Origin: a virus
Length of the DNA stretch: 60,283 nucleotides
Direction: 5' to 3' (one strand)
IMG/VR virus record: IMGVR_UViG_3300015360_000004
Coordinates: 1 to 60,283 of that record
Notes under the pieces: generated by a model
Seen by the model: only the letters and a program-made list of their open reading frames with translations
Databases searched by the model: none
Told to the model about the DNA's origin: nothing
Part shown: piece after piece, positions 54,171 to 60,283 of the stretch
How the letters are laid out: each line of letters opens with the position of its first letter
How positions within the stretch are numbered: position 1 is the stretch's first letter
Position numbers and translations under genes: made by a program

Positions 54171-54626
54171 TTAGCCCTTGAGAGCGCGCTCGGCGTTCTC
54201 TTTAATGGCTTCCGCCATTTTCTCGGCCATGGCCTTGGCCTTGGCCATTTGCTCATCATAGCCGTCCAGGCGCTTAGTCAGCTCGGAGGGGGTTTCCAGG
54301 TCGGCCTTGGTGCCTTCTTGACGGGCCTGCATGTCGGGGTTGTCGCGAAGCGCTCCCCTGCGCAGTTCCTCGGCGTACTGGCAGATGGTGTCGAAGATGA
54401 AGACCTCAAGCGGGACGTATACATACTTGACGACCTTGTTCGAGGTACCGAGCGCGGAGATGAAGTCTCCGAACGGGGCCGCGGTGGCGAGGATGGAGAG
54501 GCGCAACTTTTCAAGGATGCCGGTGCTGATGAGGGCCTTGAGCGCGTATGGGACGGCCATGCTGCCCAGGATGATGGGCCAGTTTGCCGAGATGAGCGAG
54601 ATGATGGTGGTGATTATGGCGGGCAT
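54171..54626 (-). CDS. membrane protein in the head-tail module (holin candidate)
   Basis: 151 residues. N-terminal IITTIISLISANWPIILGSM and AVPYALKALISTGI are membrane-compatible, followed by LSILATAAPFGDFISALG. The C-terminal half is a charged helix (AKAKAMAEKMAEAIKENAER). No structural tail protein family fits. Paired with the gene at 54626, which also has a membrane segment. A holin or anchor role is possible. Confidence 0.55.
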   Translation of the reverse strand: MPAIITTIISLISANWPIILGSMAVPYALKALISTGILEKLRLSILATAAPFGDFISALGTSNKVVKYVYVPLEVFIFDTICQYAEELRRGALRDNPDMQARQEGTKADLETPSELTKRLDGYDEQMAKAKAMAEKMAEAIKENAERALKG

Positions 54627-54922
54627 TAGGGTTTCTCCTTGATTTCCTGTACGATTCTCTTGACTTCTTTGAGCTCGATGGTGAGCTCGTTTATGGTTTC
54701 CTTGAAGGTGTCCTTGATTTCATAGACCTTAGCCTCTAGGTGCTTGTGGTTCAGTTCCAGCTCCAGGAGACGGTCATCCGTGCTCTTTCCCTGAATGACT
54801 GGAGGCGCGGGGTAAGCAGCCTGTAGCTTCTGGGTGGTGGAGGGGAAATACCTGAATATCAAGGCCACCAGCGACACGATTGTCGTCATAACGATGCCCG
54901 CCAAACCTGGGTCTATGCTCAT
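54626..54922 (-). CDS. single-TM coiled-coil protein in the head-tail module
   Basis: 98 residues. Residues 5-27 (GLAGIVMTTIVSLVALIFRY) span the membrane. The rest is a long coiled coil (RLLELELNHKHLEAKVYEIK, FKETINELTIELKEVKRIVQ). Similar in layout to i-spanins or XhlA-like haemolysin enhancers. Its place between head-tail connector genes is unusual for lysis genes. Stop shared with the next ATG. Confidence 0.6.
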   Translation of the reverse strand: MSIDPGLAGIVMTTIVSLVALIFRYFPSTTQKLQAAYPAPPVIQGKSTDDRLLELELNHKHLEAKVYEIKDTFKETINELTIELKEVKRIVQEIKEKP

Positions 54923-55440
54923 TTCTTGGTTACCTCCTTCATTGCTTGACGAACATCATCGACCATCTGCGGAAATGCGGTGGCCTGGTACTCTTCTATT
55001 ACCCGAAGTCGCTTCGGTATGTGGATTGTGCGTGACCCGAAGGTCACTCCCTTCTTGGCCGCGTTCGCCTTTCCAGGCTTGGCGAACCGATGGACCCCTC
55101 GTTCATTTACCTTGAAGTTGACGTTGAGCCGCGTATGCGCGGGCTGGGCGATGTCCATACCCGTCTGGTGGACCTTCGCGTACTTGACGTCGGTGAACAC
55201 CTTCCCGACGACGTCCATCGAGTCCTTGATTATCTCCACCAGCGGAAACCACGAGCGCCGAAGGGTGCCGGTCTTTGCCTTCAGACCCGGGCGGCCGGTC
55301 ATTTGCTCTTTCTGGATTTTTCCGATAAACACAAGGAGGGTCTGGCTCCATCGTTTCGAGATGGACTTGGTCAACTCAACCGGCTTCTTTGCCAGCAAGC
55401 GCCGCAGCTTCTCTGACTCTCGCGGATTCCAGCCTATCAC
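54919..55440 (-). CDS. HK97 gp10-like head-tail or tail completion protein
   Basis: 173 residues. NPRESEKLRRLLAKKPVELT, TGRPGLKAKTGTLRRSWFPL, and YAKVHQTGMDIAQPAHTRL match the virion-morphogenesis/gp10 pattern (LRxSW...YAxxHxxG). Here the YAKVHQTG turn follows a beta-rich stretch. It joins the connector to the tail. Overlaps the connector stop as GTGA or ATGA. Confidence 0.75.
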   Translation of the reverse strand: MIGWNPRESEKLRRLLAKKPVELTKSISKRWSQTLLVFIGKIQKEQMTGRPGLKAKTGTLRRSWFPLVEIIKDSMDVVGKVFTDVKYAKVHQTGMDIAQPAHTRLNVNFKVNERGVHRFAKPGKANAAKKGVTFGSRTIHIPKRLRVIEEYQATAFPQMVDDVRQAMKEVTKK

Positions 55441-56267
55441 AGGTGTGTTCTGATGAAGCTGTTCAGCAGTGACCAGGTCTCCGGCTGAAGGTCGTACTTA
55501 TCGGCGCCGGAGCGGCGGTTGATGCCCTCGCGCTGCGTGCCGGAGTTCTCGAAGTCATGCATATGCTTCATGCGGTATCGAATCTCGACCTCGCAGGCGA
55601 GCACCAGCTCCGGCGCAACTTCGGCCAGGCACCGTGCGGTGACCGAAGCGAGGACGCCGGTTCCGGTCGCCGTGCCGACGGCGAATTCCGTATCCTGCTC
55701 GGTGAGGGTCTCCCCCGCCTCGAAGACTCCGTACAGGACCTCAACGATGAACGCCGCCGAGGTGGCGTCGACGATTAAGCCGACGGCCAGCGAGCTTGAG
55801 CCGGCCACGTACTTTCCGACGGTCATGTTAGACGCCCCGGTCAGGACGAAGGTCGAACGCGAGGCGCTTACCGCGAGTCCGCCCACGTAGACCACCCGGA
55901 GGGTCTTTCTGCCGGGGAAGAGGTCATAGGTCATCTGTAGGGATTCTGCGTGTGGGCCGATGGAGTAGTTTGAGTCGTCCAGCTCCGTCTCGGTGCCGTC
56001 AAACAAGCTGACGCTGTCATGGCTGACGGAGGTGATTGAGGTGACTGGGTGGGCGAGGAGCGGGAAAATCCGCTGGCCCTGCCTGATGTCCAGGTCCTCG
56101 GTGTAGGTTGTCTTCTCGATTCGCCGTCCGAGCTTGTCCTGGATGTCATTGGAAGTTGCACTAATCCATATTTTCGCCTGCCGGACATTGTTCATGCCTT
56201 CATCGGTGGAGACGTCCATGCTGAGACCGGTGTATTTTTCAATGCGGGAGAGGCTGGTGAGAATCAT
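55437..56267 (-). CDS. head-tail connector protein
   Basis: 276 residues. N-terminal MILTSLSRIEKYTGLSMDVS, RQAKIWISATSNDIQDKLGR has the adaptor fold of gp6/gp15-type connectors. A central insertion (VGKYVAGSSSLAVGLIVDAT, SVTARCLAEVAPELVLACEV) is larger than usual. It ends in a C-terminal YKMHDF... helical part (RYRMKHMHDFENSGTQREGI). AGGAG before ATG 56267. Docks under the portal. Confidence 0.7.
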   Translation of the reverse strand: MILTSLSRIEKYTGLSMDVSTDEGMNNVRQAKIWISATSNDIQDKLGRRIEKTTYTEDLDIRQGQRIFPLLAHPVTSITSVSHDSVSLFDGTETELDDSNYSIGPHAESLQMTYDLFPGRKTLRVVYVGGLAVSASRSTFVLTGASNMTVGKYVAGSSSLAVGLIVDATSAAFIVEVLYGVFEAGETLTEQDTEFAVGTATGTGVLASVTARCLAEVAPELVLACEVEIRYRMKHMHDFENSGTQREGINRRSGADKYDLQPETWSLLNSFIRTHL

Positions 56268-56292
56268 CTAGAAGTCTCCTGGAGGAAGGAAA

Positions 56293-56314
56293 GGAGGGGG
56301 ACTGCTCCCCCTCC
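56293..56314 (-). terminator. hairpin after decoration protein
   Basis: Minus strand GGAGGGGGA-GCAG-TCCCCCTCC (9-bp stem) followed by TTTCCTTCC. It begins 9 bases after the stop at 56323 and probably attenuates transcription into the connector genes. Confidence 0.65.
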
Positions 56315-56322
56315 TCGTTTGA

Positions 56323-56799
56323 TTACGAACCGTGGGTGAAGCTGACCGAGGTACCGGCCGGCTGGGTCACGGGGACTTTCTTCGCCTTGCAAAGGATTAC
56401 CGATGCGTCGAAGTAGAAGTCGTCCGAACCCGTGATGACCACCTTGAGGAACAGGTAGCGCTCCACGTCCGCGCACTTGATGCGGATGAGCTTGATGAGC
56501 CCGTCGTGCGTGTTCAGGAACTGGGCGGCGTTGTCAACCCCGTCGGTGCCTTCGACGATTGCGAAGGAGGCAGCCTCCGCGTCGTTGGCCGCGGCGGTCC
56601 AGGCCGTGAAGTCCAGGGTCTGGCCGGCTCCGATGACTCCGGCCTTGATGACGATGAGGGCCTCGTCGTATCCGGTCATGTCGATGCCTACGGCGTCGCC
56701 GATGGCGGTGTCGAGGTTGTACAGGGTGGTGGCGTCGGTCCGCAGCGCAGGCTTGAACAGGTGCGCGATGGCCAACTCTTCATGGGCAGCTTGAAACAT
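56323..56799 (-). CDS. virion protein next to capsid, possible decoration protein
   Basis: 158 residues. MFQAAHEELAIAHLFKPALR, TDATTLYNLDTAIGDAVGID, MTGYDEALIVIKAGVIGAGQ, DGLIKLIRIKCADVERYLFL. Beta-rich and flanked by hairpin attenuators, so expression is probably high, like a capsid-associated protein. Between capsid and connector is a usual site for decoration or head-stabilising proteins. A strong AAGGAG precedes ATG 56799. No exact family. Confidence 0.6.
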   Translation of the reverse strand: MFQAAHEELAIAHLFKPALRTDATTLYNLDTAIGDAVGIDMTGYDEALIVIKAGVIGAGQTLDFTAWTAAANDAEAASFAIVEGTDGVDNAAQFLNTHDGLIKLIRIKCADVERYLFLKVVITGSDDFYFDASVILCKAKKVPVTQPAGTSVSFTHGS

Positions 56800-56851
56800 T
56801 GTTGAACTCCTTGTCTTTCTTTGTTCTGTTACTTTATTGGGTGAGTGCGGA

Positions 56852-56869
56852 GGACCACGTTAGTGGTCC
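56852..56869 (-). terminator. hairpin after major capsid gene
   Basis: GGACCAC-TAAC-GTGGTCC (7-bp stem), 10 bases after the capsid stop at 56879, without a T-run. Likely mRNA stabiliser or partial terminator. Confidence 0.55.
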
Positions 56870-56878
56870 CCCTCGGGA

Positions 56879-58087
56879 TTACCACTTGGTCTCGTCGGTC
56901 TGGCAGCCGGTCAGGATTTTGAACGCCCCGGCCTGTTTGACCATGGTGTCCAAGTCCACGAAGAGGGCGAGCCAGAGCTCATTGGTCTCGAAGGCGGTGC
57001 CGGCTTGGTCGGACGACTTCAGCTGCAAACCTCCCCAGGTGGCCATCACGAATTCGGCGAAGTTGCCCACGATGGTCTTGGCGCAGGAGGCGCCGGAAGT
57101 TCCATGGGTGTCGGCTTTCGTGATTTGGGTCGTGGCGGCGAACACCAGGCCGAGGAGGTCGGCCAGGACCTTGTCGCTCATCAGCGGGTTCACCAGGGGC
57201 TGCCCCTCGGTGTCACCGGAGAACTGGGCGACTCGTTCGCGCTTCAGTCCGCTCTTCACCCTGGGGTGAAGGATGAGACCGGAGGCGGCGTAGTCTGCGT
57301 CCTCGATGTCGGCCATCGCCTGCGCGATGCGGTCAACGGTCAGGCGGGCGCCGTTCGCGTTGATTTCGTCCGAGTCGATGGCGCTGGCATTGAACAAGCC
57401 GAGCGGCTCCTTCGTGTTGCCGAGGCCGTAGAGGCCTACCCGGTCCATTCCGAGCTTGACGCCTTCCAGCATCTTTTCGCGGACGATTTTCTCGGCTACG
57501 CCGGAAGTCTGCTGCATGAGCTTACCGCTCAGCTTCAGGAGCATGGAACCGGTCTTCGGGCGCATGATGCGTTCCCCGAAGGCGACCGCGCTCGCGGTGG
57601 CGGCTCCGCCCTCGCGAATCCAGGTCAGGGTGGGGCGGTCCGTGGACTCGGGGAACGGCAGGTCGCCCGAGAGCCCGTCGTACTTCGTGATGCCCAACTT
57701 GTCCAGGACCGTGTTGGCCATGGCGGGTCCGATGATTTCCTTGGCGATTTCGATGGGGACCAGGTAGCCGCCCTGAGCGCCCGTCAGGCCGTTCACGGTG
57801 GAGCGCTTGCGGGCGTCCTCGAAGACCTTCTTCTCGAAGTCCGCGCCGGTCCAGTCCTTGGTGTTGATGGCGATGGTGGCCTTGGCGAAGGAGAACTTCT
57901 CCTTTTCGTCTTCCACGCCGGGGAGGGAGACGTTGCGCTCCTTGATGCGGCTGGAGAGTTCCTTCAGTTCTGCGGAAAGGGGCTCAACTGCCTTCTTCGC
58001 CTCGGATTCGGTCTTGCCTTCGATGGTGACCAGGCGCTGCTCCGTCGAGGTGACGAAGTTCTCGAATTTCTTAATCAGTTCATCCAT
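56879..58087 (-). CDS. major capsid protein (HK97 fold)
   Basis: 402 residues. N-terminal ~95 residues form a charged coiled coil (ENFVTSTEQRLVTIEGKTES, KKAVEPLSAELKELSSRIKE), the delta/scaffold domain cut off by the protease. The rest has HK97 signatures: GGYLVPIEIAKEII, TLTWIREGGAATASA, KLSGKLMQQTSG, and VFAATTQITKADTHGTSGAS towards the end. Starts two bases after the protease stop. No crosslinking Lys-Asn site could be judged. Confidence 0.93.
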   Translation of the reverse strand: MDELIKKFENFVTSTEQRLVTIEGKTESEAKKAVEPLSAELKELSSRIKERNVSLPGVEDEKEKFSFAKATIAINTKDWTGADFEKKVFEDARKRSTVNGLTGAQGGYLVPIEIAKEIIGPAMANTVLDKLGITKYDGLSGDLPFPESTDRPTLTWIREGGAATASAVAFGERIMRPKTGSMLLKLSGKLMQQTSGVAEKIVREKMLEGVKLGMDRVGLYGLGNTKEPLGLFNASAIDSDEINANGARLTVDRIAQAMADIEDADYAASGLILHPRVKSGLKRERVAQFSGDTEGQPLVNPLMSDKVLADLLGLVFAATTQITKADTHGTSGASCAKTIVGNFAEFVMATWGGLQLKSSDQAGTAFETNELWLALFVDLDTMVKQAGAFKILTGCQTDETKW

Positions 58088-58088
58088 G

Positions 58089-59336
58089 TTATTTCCTTAT
58101 TCCCTTCATTCGTTCGGTTGCGTTGTCCAGATATTTGCCGAGGGTTGCGGGGTCATACAGACCGCCTCCTTCGGAAGAGCCCGCTGGGACTTCCTCGGAG
58201 GTTGCGTCTTTAATTCCCTTGTCTTCCTCTTGGGGCTCATCGGCGCTCCCCCCAAGCAGTGAGTTCGCTTCTTCCAAAGCCTGCTCCAGGTAGGCCTGGA
58301 TGTTCTCGATGGATGCCTTGTTCTTTTTCGATAGAACGGCTCCGGCCTTCTGCTCCATGAAGGAGGCAAGGGCTTTTTCGATGTCGATGGGTTCTTGGGC
58401 CGCCGGTTGATTCGCGGAAACCAAATTCACGGTGACGTCGTATCCGGCTGCGGTCATTGCCTCGACGCTCTTGGCTACCTCTGCGGTGTACCCGGATACG
58501 TTGAGGGTGACGATGGATTTCTTCTTGCCAGGCACCGACTCGGGGGCAGGCTTTTCATCGAGGAGGAAGTTCGTGGCCGAAGTTGTGACAATAGTCGTTC
58601 CAACGACTTCTTCTGACGCGACCGACTCGTAGTCCTTCAGCGCCTGTTCGAACGCGGCCATCTCCTCGGCAGGGAGGAACTTGTTCGTCCGGAGGGTGTC
58701 TACCGCTTTCTGGGTGAACATTCCCTTGCGGACGGCTTCCTGGGTTGAGTTCGGGTTCGCGGGAAGCGGGGTGATGCTGTATTCCAGCAACTCCGTCTCG
58801 TCGTAGATGTACCCGTACTGGCTCATGCCGAGCTTCTTGCGCTCGTCTTCGCTTGGATTCCTGACCTTCTTGACCATGAACCCGATGGAGCCGGTGCGAA
58901 TTACCCCTGCGGCGGCCATCCTGAAGCAGGTCTCGGCGAATCCGGTGGTGTCGACCTGGTCATCCAGGAAGAGGACCTGACCCATGACCGCGTCGCGTTC
59001 GCCGTCGTACCAGCATTTGAGCGTGGCTCCGATGGGGAAACGGGAGGAGTCGTGGAAGCCGAGGACGATGGGATTGCCCATGTAGTTGTCCAGCTTTACG
59101 CCGGACGGTATCACCTTGTCTCCATAGCGGTCCACGGTGGCGTCCGTGTAGCGGTACTGGATGACCCGGCTTTCGTACCCAGGCCGGTATTCCACTCCGA
59201 CGGACTTACAGAGCGTCATGCACTCCTCTACCGTCATGGTAACCCGTGCGTTCTCCGTGGAGGTGAAGGCGCGGACCTGGAGGCCGGTGGTGGCCTCCTT
59301 CTTCGTTCTCATGTTTTCGGGCTGGGTCTGCTTCAT
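58089..59336 (-). CDS. prohead protease with C-terminal scaffold-like domain
   Basis: 415 residues. S78-type protease in the first ~200: SGVKLDNYMGNPIVLGFHDS with catalytic H95, and GVIRTGSIGFMV with S150; LLEYSITPLPANPN closes the fold. Residues 250-415 are acidic and coiled coil (KALASFMEQKAGAVLSKKNK, NIQAYLEQALEEANSLLGG), as in protease-scaffold fusions. It cleaves capsid delta domains and itself. Since the capsid also has a delta domain, two scaffolding elements may cooperate. Confidence 0.9.
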   Translation of the reverse strand: MKQTQPENMRTKKEATTGLQVRAFTSTENARVTMTVEECMTLCKSVGVEYRPGYESRVIQYRYTDATVDRYGDKVIPSGVKLDNYMGNPIVLGFHDSSRFPIGATLKCWYDGERDAVMGQVLFLDDQVDTTGFAETCFRMAAAGVIRTGSIGFMVKKVRNPSEDERKKLGMSQYGYIYDETELLEYSITPLPANPNSTQEAVRKGMFTQKAVDTLRTNKFLPAEEMAAFEQALKDYESVASEEVVGTTIVTTSATNFLLDEKPAPESVPGKKKSIVTLNVSGYTAEVAKSVEAMTAAGYDVTVNLVSANQPAAQEPIDIEKALASFMEQKAGAVLSKKNKASIENIQAYLEQALEEANSLLGGSADEPQEEDKGIKDATSEEVPAGSSEGGGLYDPATLGKYLDNATERMKGIRK

Positions 59337-59346
59337 CTTGCCTCCT

Positions 59347-59631
59347 TTATCGGCCGAAGTACATTCTGCGTTGTTTGAAGGGGACGACGTACTCGCCGCT
59401 GCCGGGCGCCTTTGCCCGCTCTTCGAGGTCGTCCTCGTCTTCGTCCTCGTCCTCGTCTTCTGGGTCCGGGCCGGGGTTGTGCGGGTTGAAGGTCGGAATG
59501 GCGGAGGCGACGTCCAGCTCTCGGTTCTCGGCTACCGGCCCTTCGACAGTCTCTTCTGCGTCGGCTTCGACGGTTTTCTTCTCGGCGGACTTAGTCGAGA
59601 TGACCTTCCGCACCATCTTCTGTTTATGCAT
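59347..59631 (-). CDS. small acidic head-operon protein
   Basis: 94 residues from ATG 59631 behind AAGGGA: MHKQKMVRKVISTKSAEKKT, then an acidic run DPEDEDEDEDEDDLEERA and a C-terminal VPFKQRRMYFGR. Basic N-terminus, acidic repeat, basic end: disordered. It lies between portal-MuF and protease. It could be a scaffold-associated peptide. The acidic run is encoded by a GTCCTC/GTCTTC simple repeat at about 59428-59460. Confidence 0.6.
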   Translation of the reverse strand: MHKQKMVRKVISTKSAEKKTVEADAEETVEGPVAENRELDVASAIPTFNPHNPGPDPEDEDEDEDEDDLEERAKAPGSGEYVVPFKQRRMYFGR

Positions 59632-59652
59632 CGATATTCCCTTCAATTTGGT

Positions 59653-60283
59653 TCAGTCGTCTTTTACGGCGAGCGCCACGCAGCGACAGTTGATGATGTT
59701 CCCTGCGGCGCCGTGGGGGTCGCTCGGGTGACGAAGCCCGGTCGAGAAGGACTTGCCTACCTCGACGATTTCCCCGTCCGCGTGCTTGTGGTCGAATTCC
59801 CCGTCCCGTACCGACTCATCGCGCGCGGTGAGCCACTCGTGCCGGAGGATGCCCTCCTTCTCGAAGATGGACTGGCGGGTCTGGGATGAGATGGTCGCGG
59901 TCTCAGTGCGGGCGATGGTCTGTGAATGCGAGACCCTGCTTTGCATGGTGTCCTTGATTGCATCCTTAATCTTGCGCCCCAGCTCGGGGATGGTCATGTT
60001 CTGCGACACGCCCTCGGTGATGGCCGTGCCGATGGCGTCCCGTGCCATCTCATTAGTGAATAGGTTGACCTGGGTGATGAAGGTGAGGCGGCTGCGGAGG
60101 AACTTGTCGACGTAGGGCGAGTTGATGTTCCAGTTGACCAGGTCCCCGATTTCGGAGGATACCTTGGCGGCCTGAGACTCAACCGACTTGTGGTATAGGG
60201 GTTTCGCGGCCTCCTTGAGCAGCTTGTCCTCGCCTGCACGGGTAAGCAGGAAGTCGGATGCCTTCAGGTTCGCGTCACGCTTC
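59653..60283 (-). CDS. C-terminal MuF domain of portal-MuF fusion (5' part wraps to 1-1653)
   Basis: The frame enters from the right edge (equivalent to position 64 and below) and reads KLLKEAAKPLYHKSVESQAA down to the stop at 59653. MuF domain: SHSQTIARTETATISSQTRQ, HEWLTARDESVRDGEFDHKH, then GAAGNIINCRCVALAV. This is the D-x2-R-x2-H...NCRC signature of the Mu gpF-type head-morphogenesis family. It is covalently joined to the portal, which keeps MuF inside the head at one copy per portal subunit. ATG 60048 is internal, not a start. Confidence 0.88.
   Translation of the reverse strand, partial: KRDANLKASDFLLTRAGEDKLLKEAAKPLYHKSVESQAAKVSSEIGDLVNWNINSPYVDKFLRSRLTFITQVNLFTNEMARDAIGTAITEGVSQNMTIPELGRKIKDAIKDTMQSRVSHSQTIARTETATISSQTRQSIFEKEGILRHEWLTARDESVRDGEFDHKHADGEIVEVGKSFSTGLRHPSDPHGAAGNIINCRCVALAVKDD
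60220..60283. repeat. terminal direct repeat, right copy (assembly closure)
   Basis: Same 64 bases as 1-64. Removing one copy gives a 60219-base circle. Confidence 0.93.

Overview
The window is the complete, circularly closed genome of a temperate-type tailed (siphovirus-like) double-stranded DNA phage. The first 64 bases recur exactly as the last 64 (60220-60283), so the unique circle is about 60.2 kb. The portal gene runs in frame through that joint. A Gram-negative host is likely: there are three lipobox proteins, an SLT-type endolysin and a membrane-anchored coiled-coil protein beside it. I cannot name the host genus. Nearly every gene lies on the minus strand, so transcription runs from high to low coordinates, with many ATGA, GTGA or TTGA stop-start overlaps. 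Only one credible gene (12287-12499) is on the plus strand.

Layout in transcription order. (1) From about 5.3 kb down through position 1 and around the joint to 42.3 kb is the virion operon: small terminase, large terminase, portal fused to a MuF domain, prohead protease, HK97-type capsid, a possible decoration protein, connectors, tail terminator, tail tube, a pair of tail chaperones apparently joined by a frameshift, tape measure, tail tip and tail fibre. (2) From 41.9 to 28.2 kb is replication and nucleotide metabolism: SNF2-type helicase, RuvC-like resolvase, HTH-phosphoesterase, a thymidylate-synthase-family enzyme, RecB-like nuclease, MazG-like and dUTPase-like pyrophosphohydrolases, dCMP deaminase, RecA-like ATPase, DUF669 protein, family A DNA polymerase and a TOPRIM primase/ATPase. 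(3) From 27.7 to 21.0 kb are the endolysin, a spanin candidate, a sigma-70-family protein, an RNA ligase and many small proteins. (4) From 20.6 to 17.1 kb are small genes, an orphan Vsr endonuclease and a lipoprotein pair with its own promoter and terminator. (5) Around 17.0 kb is an attP-like site holding the 3' end of a tRNA-Cys, followed by the integrase and a RadC protein. (6) From 14.8 to 5.7 kb is a dense accessory cluster of small, often cysteine-rich genes.

Four observations stand out. The thymidylate-synthase homologue carries Asp where thymidylate synthases have the dUMP-selecting Asn, the hallmark of enzymes acting on dCMP. Its neighbours (dUTPase/dCTPase-family enzyme, dCMP deaminase) and an orphan Vsr, an enzyme class that repairs products of 5-methylcytosine deamination, would fit a phage that modifies cytosine at the nucleotide level. 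The two largest operons are headed by paralogous AT-rich elements bounded by long inverted repeats. A phage sigma-like protein coexists with repeated non-standard promoters (TGTACA, 17-18 bp, TA-rich -10). A 17-bp GACAG-N3-CTGTC operator sits at the only divergent gene pair and again upstream of the 27.7 kb operon. No repressor, methyltransferase or tRNA gene was recognised.
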